NCBI GenBank assembly: GCA_042408445.1 | Contig: JBHORC010000024.1 | Location: forward strand, 62,001-126,000 | Reading direction: 5' to 3' | Source: CF-46 sp042408445 | GTDB taxonomy: Bacteria > Chloroflexota > Limnocylindria > Limnocylindrales > CSP1-4 | DNA: 64,000 bases | Shown: piece after piece, positions 17,967 to 26,584 of the stretch | How positions within the stretch are numbered: the first letter of the stretch is position 1 | How the letters are laid out: each line of letters opens with the position of its first letter | Notes under the pieces: generated by a model | Database searches by the model: none | What the model saw: the letters and a program-made list of their open reading frames with translations, nothing else | What the model was told of the DNA's origin: nothing | Program-made: the position numbers and the translations under genes

Positions 17967-19447
17967 CGACGGGCCTGCTCGCTGCCGTCGACGCGATGCA
18001 GGGTCGGCGGATCCTCGTCATCGGCGAAGCGATGCTCGACAGCTACCTCCGCGGCCATGCCGACCGGCTCAGCCGTGAGGCGCCGGTCCCCGTCGTTGCG
18101 ATGGACCGCCGCGTGGATTCCGCCGGCGGAGCGGCGAACAGCGCGGCGAATCTCGCCGCGCTGGGCGCCAACGTGACGCTGCTGTCCGTGGTCGGCCTGG
18201 ACGAGGAGGGCGAGCGGCTGTGCTCGGCGCTGGTACAAGCCGGCCTCGACACGACCGGCGTGCTGCGCGACCCGCAGCGACGAACCCTGACGAAGCAGCG
18301 CGTCGTCGCCGACGGCCAGGTGCTGCTCCGCTTCGACAGCGGCACGGTCGATGGCATCTCGGCGACGCTCGAGGACGAGCTGATCGACCGGATCGAGGCG
18401 CTTGTTCCGGAGATGGATGCCGTGCTGGTCTCGGACTACGCGTACGGCGTCGTCGGCCCGCGGATCGACACCGCGCTCGCCGAGTCGTTCGCGCGGCGGC
18501 GGCCCGTCGTCGTCGTCGATGCCCGCGACCCGTCGCGCCACGCCCGCCTCGCGCCGACCGCCACGAAGCCGAACTACGGCGAGGCGGTCCGGCTGCTCGG
18601 CGAGCAGGAGCTCGAGGGATCCGAGGCTCGCGCCCGCCAGATCGTCGCGGGCGCCGAGACGCTCCATCGCCGGACCGGCTCCGCCGTCGTCGCGGTGACC
18701 CTCGATCGGGAAGGCGCGGTCATCCTCGAGCAGGGACGCCAGCCGTACCGGACATACGCGCGTCCCACGGCGGATCAGCAGGCATGCGGCGCCGGCGACA
18801 CGTACAGCGGCGTTCTCGCCCTCGGGCTCGCCGCGGGCGCGCCGACCCCGGTCGCGGCGGAGCTCGCAGCGGCGGCCGCCGGCGTCGTCGTCCAGAAGGA
18901 CGGGACGGCGATCTGCACCGCGGCCGACCTCGCGGCAGCCGTCGGCCGATCCGAGAAGCGACTGGAGTCGCTCGACGAGGTCCGGGCACGAGTGGCGCTC
19001 CTTCGCGAGCAGGGCCGCCGGATCGTCTTCACCAACGGCTGCTTCGACATCCTCCACCGCGGTCATGTCACCTATCTGTCACGGGCCAAGGCGCTCGGCG
19101 ATGTGCTGCTCGTCGGCGTGAACTCCGACGCGAGCGTCCGCGGGCTGAAGGGCGCCGACCGGCCGATCAACCGCCTCGAGGACCGTCTCAGCGTTCTCGA
19201 GGCGCTCTCCTGCATCGATCACGTCATCCCGTTCGAGGCGGCAACGCCGGCCGCCCTGATCGCCGCGATCCGGCCGGACGTCTTCGTGAAGGGCGGCGAC
19301 TATCGCCGCGAGACGTTGCCCGAGGCGCCACTCGTCGAGCGCCTCGGCGGGACGGTCCGGATCCTGTCGTACGTCCAGGACTACTCGACCACGAGCCTCA
19401 TCCACCGTGTCCGGGCGGTCGACCAGACCGAGGCGTTGCGGCAATGA
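17963..19447 (+). CDS. hldE: Bifunctional D,D-heptose-7-phosphate kinase / heptose-1-phosphate adenylyltransferase
   Basis: 494 residues, both HldE domains in one chain. The N-terminal PfkB kinase (about 1-320) shows GEAMLDSYLRG, AGGAANSAANLAALGA and the catalytic base D279 in CGAGDTYSG. The C-terminal nucleotidyltransferase (about 345-494) shows FTNGCFDILHRGH with HxGH at residues 365-368, GADRPINRLEDR and VFVKGGDYRRETLPE, closely matching known HldE. The enzyme phosphorylates D-glycero-D-manno-heptose 7-phosphate at C1, then, after GmhB, forms ADP-D-glycero-beta-D-manno-heptose. Full length for the family. It is coupled by ATGA on both sides to gmhB and the second GT9 gene, which places production and use of the sugar nucleotide in one operon. 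Confidence 0.95.
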   Translation: MTTGLLAAVDAMQGRRILVIGEAMLDSYLRGHADRLSREAPVPVVAMDRRVDSAGGAANSAANLAALGANVTLLSVVGLDEEGERLCSALVQAGLDTTGVLRDPQRRTLTKQRVVADGQVLLRFDSGTVDGISATLEDELIDRIEALVPEMDAVLVSDYAYGVVGPRIDTALAESFARRRPVVVVDARDPSRHARLAPTATKPNYGEAVRLLGEQELEGSEARARQIVAGAETLHRRTGSAVVAVTLDREGAVILEQGRQPYRTYARPTADQQACGAGDTYSGVLALGLAAGAPTPVAAELAAAAAGVVVQKDGTAICTAADLAAAVGRSEKRLESLDEVRARVALLREQGRRIVFTNGCFDILHRGHVTYLSRAKALGDVLLVGVNSDASVRGLKGADRPINRLEDRLSVLEALSCIDHVIPFEAATPAALIAAIRPDVFVKGGDYRRETLPEAPLVERLGGTVRILSYVQDYSTTSLIHRVRAVDQTEALRQ

Positions 19448-20610
19448 CCGGCGCAGGACTCACCGGCGACTGGGCCGCGGCGCGGAGGATCCTCGTCGTC
19501 CGGCTCGACGCCCTCGGCGACGTGCTGATGACGACGCCCGCGTTCCGCGCCCTCGCCAGTAGCCACCCCGACGTCCGCCTCACGCTGCTCACGTCGCGCG
19601 CCGGCGCGACCGTCGCCCCGATGCTCCCCGAGATCGGATCCGTGATCGTCCATGACGTCCCGTGGATGAAGACCGAGCCGCCCGACGGCTCGGGCAGCGG
19701 TGGTCGCGCCGACCGCGACCTCATCGATCGCCTCCGCGCGGAGCGCTTCGACGCCGCCGTGATCTTCACCGTCCACAGCCAGAGCGCATTGCCCGCAGCG
19801 CTGCTGTGCCACCTGGCCGACATCCCGCGGCGGCTTGCCCATGCCCGCGAGAATCCCTACCGGCTCCTGACGGACTGGGTCGCCGACCCGGAGCCGGATG
19901 GCCCGACCCGCCACGAGGTCCGGCGTCAGCTCGATCTGGTCGCGACGGTCGGCGCGGCGATCGACGACGACCACCTCTCGGTCCGGGTCCCACCGGCAGC
20001 CGCCCGAGCCGTTCGGGCCCGTCTCGATGCTCTCGGCGTCCGCCTCGATCGGCCGTGGGCCGTTCTCGCGCCGGGGGCGAGCGCCTCGTCGCGGCGCTAT
20101 CCGCCGGCCTCGTACCGGGCCGTCGCCGCGACCCTTGCCCGGGATCATGGCTGGCAGATCGTCGTGACCGGCGGACGGGACGAGGCGGGGCTCGTGTCGG
20201 AGGTCACTGCGGGCCTCGGCCGTCGCGTGATCCCGCTCGCGGGGCAGCTCGATGTCCCGGAGCTCGCGGCGCTTCTCGCGATGACGCCCGTCCTGATCGG
20301 CAACAACTCGGGACCGGCTCACCTCGCGGCGGCCGTGGGGACGCCCGTCGTCGACGTGTACGCGCTCACGAACCTCCAGCACGCGCCGTGGGGCGTCGTC
20401 TCGCGCGTCCTGGCGACGGACGTCCCGTGCAAGGGCTGCCGGAAGAGCGTCTGCCCGATCGGCGACCAGGCCTGCATCCGCGGGGTGGATCCCGCGGCCG
20501 TCGTCTCGGCCGCCATCGAGCTCGTGGCGCCGCACCCCGCCGCCGCGCGGATGCCGGCCGGGATCCTCGTGCCTGACCCGCGGTACGCCCGATCGGCCGG
20601 TCCCGGGTGA
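19444..20610 (+). CDS. Glycosyltransferase family 9 (heptosyltransferase-like), copy 2
   Basis: 388 residues. Its ATG overlaps the hldE stop. GT9 marks are ILVVRLDALGDVLMTTPAFR (Rossmann half 1 with the Gly-Asp loop), PWAVLAPGASASSRRYPPAS in the second half, and LIGNNSGPAHLAAAVGTPVV. A CKGCRKSVCPIGDQAC segment near residue 325 holds four cysteines, as in heptosyltransferases with the C-x-x-C...C...C pattern. This copy is longest and closest to classical heptosyltransferase I/II in motif order. Likely transfers heptose to a surface glycan; acceptor unknown. Confidence 0.88.
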   Translation: MTGAGLTGDWAAARRILVVRLDALGDVLMTTPAFRALASSHPDVRLTLLTSRAGATVAPMLPEIGSVIVHDVPWMKTEPPDGSGSGGRADRDLIDRLRAERFDAAVIFTVHSQSALPAALLCHLADIPRRLAHARENPYRLLTDWVADPEPDGPTRHEVRRQLDLVATVGAAIDDDHLSVRVPPAAARAVRARLDALGVRLDRPWAVLAPGASASSRRYPPASYRAVAATLARDHGWQIVVTGGRDEAGLVSEVTAGLGRRVIPLAGQLDVPELAALLAMTPVLIGNNSGPAHLAAAVGTPVVDVYALTNLQHAPWGVVSRVLATDVPCKGCRKSVCPIGDQACIRGVDPAAVVSAAIELVAPHPAAARMPAGILVPDPRYARSAGPG

Positions 20611-20614
20611 TGCG

Positions 20615-21427
20615 GTGACCGACGACCAGCTGGACCAGGTCGACGTCCTGATCCCGACCTACCGCCGGCCGACCGCCCTCGCGGTGACCCTCGCGGGTCT
20701 CGCCGCCCAGACGCGGTCGTCGCTCCGGATCGTCGTCTCCAGCCAGACCCCGGAGACCGAACCGGTCCTCGGGCCGGAGGCCGAGGCCGTGGTTCGCGTC
20801 CTGCGGGCACAGGGTCGACCCGTCGAGGTCGGCCGGCACCTGCCACGGCGGGGCATGGCGGAGCATCGGCAGTCCCTGCTCGATCGCGCGCGAGCGCCGT
20901 ACGCGCTGTTCCTCGACGACGACGTCCTCATCGAGCCGGATCTGGTCGACCGCCTCGTGCGCGCGATCGGCCGGGCGGGCTGCGGCTTCGTCGGCTCGGC
21001 CGTCGTCGGCTTGAGCTACGAATCGGACGTCCGGCCGCACGAGCAGCAGGTCGAGTTCTGGGATGGCCCGGTGACGCCCGAGTCGGTCGTCCCGGGCACG
21101 CCCGCCTGGGAGCGTCACCGCCTCCACAACGCCGCGAACCTGCACCACCTCCGGCGCCGGCTGTCCCCGGGCGATCGGCTCTACCGCGTCGCATGGGTCG
21201 GCGGCTGCGTGCTGTTCGACACGGAGAAGCTGCGGGACGCCGGCGGGTTCGGGTTCTGGCGACAGCTCCCGGAGCAGCACGCGGGCGAGGACGTCCTCGC
21301 CGAGCTGAACGTGCTGCGCACGTACGGGGGCGCCGGCCTGTTCCCGTCCGGTGCCTACCACCTGGAGCTCCCGACGACGATCCCGAACCGGGAGCACGAC
21401 GCCCCGTTCCTTCTGCAGCCCGCCTGA
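20615..21427 (+). CDS. Glycosyltransferase family 2
   Basis: 270 residues from a GTG start 4 bases after the previous stop. The GT-A fold nucleotide-binding strand is VDVLIPTYRRPTALAVTLAGL, the metal-binding region is LFLDDDVLIEPDLV (a DxD-type triple aspartate), and the acceptor-side region includes VAWVGGCVLFDTEKLRDAGGF and EDVLAELNVLR, which fit family GT2. No membrane segment is visible. It probably adds a hexose or similar sugar during building of the heptose-containing glycan. Substrate not predictable. Confidence 0.85.
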   Translation: MTDDQLDQVDVLIPTYRRPTALAVTLAGLAAQTRSSLRIVVSSQTPETEPVLGPEAEAVVRVLRAQGRPVEVGRHLPRRGMAEHRQSLLDRARAPYALFLDDDVLIEPDLVDRLVRAIGRAGCGFVGSAVVGLSYESDVRPHEQQVEFWDGPVTPESVVPGTPAWERHRLHNAANLHHLRRRLSPGDRLYRVAWVGGCVLFDTEKLRDAGGFGFWRQLPEQHAGEDVLAELNVLRTYGGAGLFPSGAYHLELPTTIPNREHDAPFLLQPA

Positions 21428-21458
21428 CGGACGCCGAGCACGAACCAAGGGAGACACG

Positions 21459-22022
21459 ATGGCGACCGAGACCAAGACGCGACGCGAATCCAGCACCCGC
21501 AGTCGATCCGGCGGGTCCGGAAGCGGCTCGAGGGCCAGCTCCGGCAGCCGCAATCGGCAGAGCGGCAGCGGCGGCAACGGCAGCAGCGGCGGCGGCGGCC
21601 GGGGACGCGACACGAACGCCAACGCCGACGACCGGACGTTCCTCGAGCGGTTTGGCGACCAGCTCTCGCCCTCGACCCGCCGCGCCCGGTGGATCCATTC
21701 GCCGGACGAGCGACCCGAGCGAAAGGGCCAGACGCTGGCGACCCGCTCCCCGGAGGTGGTCCGTGCCTGGGCGGAGGAGCGCGACGGCCGACCGGCGACT
21801 GCGACGCGTGGCAAGGACGGGCGGCCGCGAACGCTCCGGATCAGCTTCGCGACCGGCGACGACAGCGGCAGCAGGCGGCGGCGGCTCGAGGAGATCAGCT
21901 GGGACGAGTGGCTCGGGGTCTTCACCGAGCGGAACCTCGTCTTCATCTACCAGCAGCAGCGACGGGACGGGCGCCAGAGCAACTTCTTCCGGCTCGACAG
22001 CCCGGACCGGGAGGACGGCTGA
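21459..22022 (+). CDS. Basic, Ser/Gly/Arg-rich protein of unknown function
   Basis: 187 residues, unrecognised. The ATG at 21459 follows AAGGGAG. The first about 55 residues are a low-complexity Ser-Gly-Arg tract and surely disordered. The C-terminal about 130 residues look folded, with FLERFGDQLSPSTRRARWIH, PEVVRAWAEERDGRPAT and a final EEISWDEWLGVFTERNLVFI, then YQQQRRDGRQSNFFRLDSP. That last part resembles the short domain found in many small bacterial proteins of unknown function that end with a predicted beta hairpin. It has no signal peptide. Its coupling to glycosyltransferases on both sides (the next gene starts at its stop) suggests a role in the same process, possibly scaffold or regulator. 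Inference only. Confidence 0.7.
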   Translation: MATETKTRRESSTRSRSGGSGSGSRASSGSRNRQSGSGGNGSSGGGGRGRDTNANADDRTFLERFGDQLSPSTRRARWIHSPDERPERKGQTLATRSPEVVRAWAEERDGRPATATRGKDGRPRTLRISFATGDDSGSRRRRLEEISWDEWLGVFTERNLVFIYQQQRRDGRQSNFFRLDSPDREDG

Positions 22023-23089
22023 TCGCGGTCGCGGGGGGCGGACCACGGATCCCGAACGTCGAGCGGATCGCCGTCCTCCGCGCCAACGCTCTCGGTGACC
22101 TCGTCGTCGCCCTGCCCGCGCTCGAGGCGCTGCGAGCCGCCTACCCGGACGCCGAGATCACGCTCCTCGGCCGGCAGCACCACGTCGCGCTGCTCGGAAG
22201 CCGCGATGGTCCCGTCGATCGGGTGATCCCGCTGCCGGACGGCGCGATCGGCGACGAAGGGCGCGAGGATCCGGACCTGGATCGGGACGCGCTCCTGGAC
22301 GATCTCGCCGCGCGCGGCTTCGACCTGGCGATCCAGCTTCACGGCGGCGGCCGCAACTCGAACCGGTTCGTGCGGGGGCTCGGCGCGCGGGTCACGGCCG
22401 GCAGCCGGACGCCGGACGCGCCCCAGCTCGATCGGTGGATCCCGTACGAGCACTACCAGTGGGAGATCGCCCGGTATCTCGAGGTCGTCGGCCTGGTCGG
22501 GGCGGCGCCGGTTGCGATCGAGCCTCGGCTCGACGTCACGGACCATGACCGGGCGGCGCTGGACCGCGAGCTGCCGGGCGTCCGCGGCAGCCACCCGATC
22601 GTGATCCATCCCGGGGCGAGCGATGCCCGGCGGCGCTGGCCGGTCGAGCGGTTCATCGAGGTCGTCACGGAGCTCCGCAGGCTCGGCCGCGAGGTCGTGG
22701 TCACGGGCACCCGCGACGAGGCCCACCTCGTCGAGCCGATCGTCGAATCCGCGACGGAGGGCACGACGGCGGCGCTGACGCTCTCCCTGCCGGCCCTGCT
22801 CGCGCTCGTCGCGAGCGCCGATCTCGTCGTGTCGAACGACACCGGACCGCTCCACCTCGCGATCGCGGCCGGGACGCCGACCGTGGGTCTGTTCTGGGTC
22901 GGCAACCTGATCAACGCCGGGCCGTTCTCGCGCCGCCGCCACCGTCCCTTGCTGTCATGGCGGATGCTCTGCCCGGTCTGTGGAGCGGACGCGTCCGTCG
23001 AGCGCTGCGAGCACAACCCCTCGTTCATCGCGGAGATCCCGGTCCGGTCCGTGATCGATGCGGCCACCGACCTGCTCCGCGTACGATGA
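22019..23089 (+). CDS. Glycosyltransferase family 9 (heptosyltransferase-like), copy 3, with a non-standard start
   Basis: About 356 residues. The GT9 fold is clear: RIAVLRANALGDLVVALPAL, PIVIHPGASDARRRWPVER and VVSNDTGPLHLAIAAGTPTV. The family homology begins only a dozen codons after the preceding stop, and no in-frame ATG, GTG or TTG lies there. The nearest candidate is CTG at 22019, overlapping the previous TGA as CTGA in the same way as the other coupled pairs. An upstream GTG near 21908 would add about 37 residues with no family similarity. A C-terminal CPVCGADASVERCEHNP segment may bind metal. Third GT9 copy in 11 kb. Confidence 0.82.
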   Translation: MIAVAGGGPRIPNVERIAVLRANALGDLVVALPALEALRAAYPDAEITLLGRQHHVALLGSRDGPVDRVIPLPDGAIGDEGREDPDLDRDALLDDLAARGFDLAIQLHGGGRNSNRFVRGLGARVTAGSRTPDAPQLDRWIPYEHYQWEIARYLEVVGLVGAAPVAIEPRLDVTDHDRAALDRELPGVRGSHPIVIHPGASDARRRWPVERFIEVVTELRRLGREVVVTGTRDEAHLVEPIVESATEGTTAALTLSLPALLALVASADLVVSNDTGPLHLAIAAGTPTVGLFWVGNLINAGPFSRRRHRPLLSWRMLCPVCGADASVERCEHNPSFIAEIPVRSVIDAATDLLRVR

Positions 23090-25020
23090 CCCCACCGACG
23101 CCGAGCCTCCCGAGACGCCGCGCCCCGGACCGCGAGCCCCTGATCGCGGTGATCATGCCGACGTACGCCCAGGCCGCGTTCCTCCCGCGGGCGGTGTCGA
23201 GCCTCCTCGCCCAGACCGAGACACGCTGGCAGCTGTGCATCGTCGACGACGCGTCGCCGGACGAGACCGCGGCCCTCGTGACGCCGTACCTCGCCGACCC
23301 CCGGATCCGCTACATCCGCCGTCCGTCGAACGGTGGCGTCGGCCGCGCGCTCAACGACGGGCTGGACGCGACCCAGGCGCCGCTCGTCGCCTATCTGCCC
23401 TCGGACGACGTCCTGCACGCGGACCATCTGGCGACCCTGCTCGCGACGCTCGGCGACGATCCGGCGGTCGTCATGGCGACGACGGGCGTTCGCCACCACT
23501 ACAACCGGGATGCCCTCGACACCGTCGACGGCTGGCCGCAGCTCGTCCAGGTCCTCCATCGGCGCGTTCCCGAGCGCTGGGTCGAGCGCGACGAGCTCGT
23601 CACCGACGATCTCGACCGGATGTACTGGTCTGCCGTCCGGCGTCACGGCGACGTCCGCCAGACGGGTCGGGTGACGTGCGAGTGGGTCCATCACCCCGAC
23701 CAGCTGACGCACCTGATCCGCGAGCCGCTCGGCGGCATCAATCCGTTCCGCCAGCGGTTCGGCATCAGCCATCCGCTCCGGTTCGAGACGACCGTCGGCG
23801 ATCCGATCGACGAGGTCGCCCGATACCGGCGGTTCCGCGACCGCCCGCCGACGCCGATGGCACCGGACGGGCTCCGGATCCTGCTGGTCGGCGAGCTCTC
23901 CTACAACCCGGAGCGGATCCTCGCGCTCGAGGAACGAGGCCACCGGCTGTTCGGGCTCTGGACGCCGGATCCCGCCTGGTACACGGCCGTCGGCCCGGTC
24001 CCGTTCGGTCACGTCCAGGACGTCCCGAGCCACGACTGGGAGACCGCGGTCCGCGAGCTCCGGCCGGACGTGATCTACGCGCTCCTGAACTGGCACGCCG
24101 TGCCGTTCGCCGCCGAGGTCCGCCGGCGCCTCGCCGACATCCCGTTCGTCTGGCACTTCAAGGAAGGTCCATTCATCTGCCGCGAGCGCGGGACGTGGAG
24201 CGACCTCGTCGAGCTGACGGACCGGTCGGCCGGCGTCATCCACTCGAGCCGCGAGATGGCCGACTGGTTCGCGACGTTCCTGCCCGACGCGAACGATCCG
24301 CGCCGCAGCCTGGTGCTCGACGGCGACCTGCCGAAGGCCGAGTGGTTCGAGGGGATCCGGCCGTCGCCGCGACTCTCGGCGGCCGACGGGGAGATCCACA
24401 CCGTCGTCCCGGGCCGCCCGATCGGGCTGCATCCCGAGGACGTCGCCGCGCTCGCGGGGGAGGGGATCCATCTCCACTTCCACGGCCAGTTCACCCACGG
24501 CCAGTGGCGCGAGTGGATCGAGCGGAGTCGCAGGCTCGCGCCACGTCACCTCCATCTCCACCCCACCGCGGGCCAGGAGGAGTGGGTCGCGGTCTTCTCC
24601 CAGTACGACGCCGGCTGGCTGCACGTCTTCGAGTCGACGAACGGCGGCGACCTGGCTGCGGCGAGCTGGGACGACCTGAATCTCCCCGCCCGGATGGCGA
24701 CGCTCGCGGCGGCCGGCCTGCCGATGATCCAGCGGCGCAACGACGGCTCGACCGTGGCCATCCAGACCGTCGCGCGGGAGCTGGGGATCGGCGTGTTCTT
24801 CGAGCGGCCGGACGAGCTCGCGGCGACCCTCCGCGACGAGGTGGAGATGCGGCGCGCGCGGGCCAACGTCACCCGCCACCAGGCGGAGTTCACGTTCGAT
24901 CACCACGCCAACCGGTTGATCGAGTTCTTCCGGCGGGTGGTCGACCGGCCCGCGTCGTCCTCCGAGCTGTCCCTGGGCGCGATCGCATCGCCCGCGGCGG
25001 GCGCGACCGCCGCGTTCTGA
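23086..25020 (+). CDS. Two-domain glycosyltransferase: GT2 (GT-A) fused to a GT-B-like domain
   Basis: 644 residues, overlapping copy-3 GT9 by ATGA. Residues about 20-260 are a GT2 domain: LIAVIMPTYAQAAFLPRAVS, the metal site region YLPSDDVLHADHL, and a CEWVHHPDQLTHLIR stretch after it. Residues about 265-620 look like a GT-B glycosyltransferase: LRILLVGELSYNPERILALEE, PFVWHFKEGPFICRERG, DAGWLHVFESTNGGDLAAAS, ending with ARMATLAAAGLPMIQRRNDG as donor-side helix. The two halves may add successive sugars. No membrane segments. It is the last gene of the heptose/glycan operon. Confidence 0.78.
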   Translation: MTPPTPSLPRRRAPDREPLIAVIMPTYAQAAFLPRAVSSLLAQTETRWQLCIVDDASPDETAALVTPYLADPRIRYIRRPSNGGVGRALNDGLDATQAPLVAYLPSDDVLHADHLATLLATLGDDPAVVMATTGVRHHYNRDALDTVDGWPQLVQVLHRRVPERWVERDELVTDDLDRMYWSAVRRHGDVRQTGRVTCEWVHHPDQLTHLIREPLGGINPFRQRFGISHPLRFETTVGDPIDEVARYRRFRDRPPTPMAPDGLRILLVGELSYNPERILALEERGHRLFGLWTPDPAWYTAVGPVPFGHVQDVPSHDWETAVRELRPDVIYALLNWHAVPFAAEVRRRLADIPFVWHFKEGPFICRERGTWSDLVELTDRSAGVIHSSREMADWFATFLPDANDPRRSLVLDGDLPKAEWFEGIRPSPRLSAADGEIHTVVPGRPIGLHPEDVAALAGEGIHLHFHGQFTHGQWREWIERSRRLAPRHLHLHPTAGQEEWVAVFSQYDAGWLHVFESTNGGDLAAASWDDLNLPARMATLAAAGLPMIQRRNDGSTVAIQTVARELGIGVFFERPDELAATLRDEVEMRRARANVTRHQAEFTFDHHANRLIEFFRRVVDRPASSSELSLGAIASPAAGATAAF

Positions 25021-25071
25021 GCGGCGGCTGTGCGCGGACTTCTGGTCGCCATTGCCCGATATCGTTCGCGG

Positions 25072-25716
25072 ATGACGGCTGACGACGCAGCACGCGCCAC
25101 CCGCACCGCCGGCGTCGTCCTCGCCGCGGGCGCGGGCTCCCGGTTCGGTGGCGGGAAGCTGCTGGCGGAGCTCGACGGCGAGCCGATCCTCCGGCACGTC
25201 GTCTCCGCAGCGGTCGCCGCCGGCCTCGACCCGATCGTCGTCGTCGAGCCGCCCGACGGCAGCGTGGGCGATCTGGATCTCGGGCCCGTTCGACGGATCG
25301 TCAATCCCCACCCCGAGGAGGGCCTCTCGAGCTCCGTTCGGCTCGGCCTCCGTGGGCTCCTCGACGACGAGGACGTGGAACAGGCCGTGATCCTGCCTGG
25401 CGACCAGCCGCGGGTTCGGCCCTCGACGATCCGCGCGCTGGTCGACGCATCGGACGAATCGCCGCGGACGCCGTTCGTCGTCGCCCGCCACGACGCGGAC
25501 CGGACGCCCAACCCGGTGCTCGCGCGCCGTTCGATCTGGCGACTCGCCGACGAGATCGCGGGCGATCGCGGCTTCGGGCCCGTGCTCGGTGCGCACCCGG
25601 AGCTCGTCCGCGAGGTCCGGATCGAGGGCGCGAACCCGGACGTCGACACGGCCGAGGACCTGCGCCGGCTGTCGGGGCCGATCGAACCCGCCGCCGGCGG
25701 GCGCGACGTATCGTGA
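25072..25716 (+). CDS. Molybdenum cofactor cytidylyltransferase-like (MocA/MobA-like NTP transferase)
   Basis: 214 residues from the ATG at 25072, preferred over GTG 25030 because a TATCGT box lies 6 bases before it and family similarity begins soon after. The signature VVLAAGAGSRFGGGKLLAEL (the LAAGxSxRxGxxK nucleotide loop), ILPGDQPRVRPSTI (the metal-binding G-D region) and ANPDVDTAEDLRRL at the end all match MocA-type enzymes. These transfer CMP to molybdopterin, making the MCD form used by CO dehydrogenases and related hydroxylases. It stands alone between the glycan cluster and the methyltransferase but would serve both cox operons in this window. Confidence 0.82.
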   Translation: MTADDAARATRTAGVVLAAGAGSRFGGGKLLAELDGEPILRHVVSAAVAAGLDPIVVVEPPDGSVGDLDLGPVRRIVNPHPEEGLSSSVRLGLRGLLDDEDVEQAVILPGDQPRVRPSTIRALVDASDESPRTPFVVARHDADRTPNPVLARRSIWRLADEIAGDRGFGPVLGAHPELVREVRIEGANPDVDTAEDLRRLSGPIEPAAGGRDVS

Positions 25717-25720
25717 GGCG

Positions 25721-26569
25721 ATGACCACCGCCAGCGCCGCTCAGCTCGAGGCTGCCTGGGCCGAACGCGTTCGGGCCAATCGCGAGCAGGTCGACCGCGT
25801 TCGGGAGCTGCCGGACCGCGACTTCTACGCTCCCGTCTCGTCGCTGTTCATCGCCGACGCCCACCGCCGGGGCGAGGAAGCGCTCGACGCGCTCCTGGCG
25901 ATCACCGAGTCGGGCGATCGGTGGCTCGACATCGGCGCAGGCGCCGGCCGCTATGCACTGCCGCTCGCGCTGCGCGTGGCCGAGGTGATCGCGGTCGAGC
26001 CGTCGGCCTCGATGCGCAATGCCCTGCGAACCGGCAAGGCCGAGCACGGGCTCGCCAATCTGCGGATCGTGCCGGCCGCATGGCCGGCGGCGCTGGAGCA
26101 GCTGGGGACGCCGCCGGTCGCCGATGTCGCGTTCGTCGCCCACGTCGGGTACGACATCGAGGAGATCGGGCCGTTCCTCGACGCGATGGAGCAGGCGGCA
26201 TCACGCCTCTGCGTCGCGATGCTGACGGACCGCAGTCCGGCGTCGGTCGCGGACCCGTTCTGGCCACTGGTCCACGAGATGGAGCGCGTCCCGCTGCCGG
26301 CGCTCCCGGAGCTCGCGGAGCTGCTCCGCGCGCGCGGCCGCCGGACGGAGATCCAGCGCGTCGAGCGGGCGCCGCGGACGTTCGACTCCTTCGACGGGCT
26401 CGCGACCTTCATCCGCCGCCAGCTGTGGATCCGCGACGACGGCGAGAAGGAGCAGCGGTTCCGGATCGCGCTCGCGGCGATGGCCCGCGAACGCGACGAC
26501 GACGGCTGGACGCTCGCGACGCCGCCGGTCGGCGCGATCGGCATCCTGACCTGGGAACCGCTCGGCTGA
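25721..26569 (+). CDS. SAM-dependent methyltransferase (class I)
   Basis: 282 residues. The ATG at 25721 lies 6 bases after a TATCGT box. The SAM-binding motif I is RWLDIGAGAGRYALPLALR near residue 68, followed by the acidic residue in VIAVEPSASM that should bind the ribose. The C-terminal part (AHVGYDIEEIGPFLDAMEQ and later FIRRQLWIRDDGEKEQRF) matches uncharacterised class I methyltransferases. The substrate is unknown. It starts 4 bases after the MocA-like stop and is followed 15 bases later by the OsmC gene, so these may form a small operon. Confidence 0.8.
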   Translation: MTTASAAQLEAAWAERVRANREQVDRVRELPDRDFYAPVSSLFIADAHRRGEEALDALLAITESGDRWLDIGAGAGRYALPLALRVAEVIAVEPSASMRNALRTGKAEHGLANLRIVPAAWPAALEQLGTPPVADVAFVAHVGYDIEEIGPFLDAMEQAASRLCVAMLTDRSPASVADPFWPLVHEMERVPLPALPELAELLRARGRRTEIQRVERAPRTFDSFDGLATFIRRQLWIRDDGEKEQRFRIALAAMARERDDDGWTLATPPVGAIGILTWEPLG

Positions 26570-26584
26570 CAGAGGAGGAGTCGC

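Noticed and set aside
22453..25728. 1091-codon minus-strand ORF opposite the GT9/GT2 genes and the MocA-like gene
   Set aside because: Longest ORF of the window, but it spans the reverse of several clear genes and their boundaries and has low-complexity Arg/Asp content.
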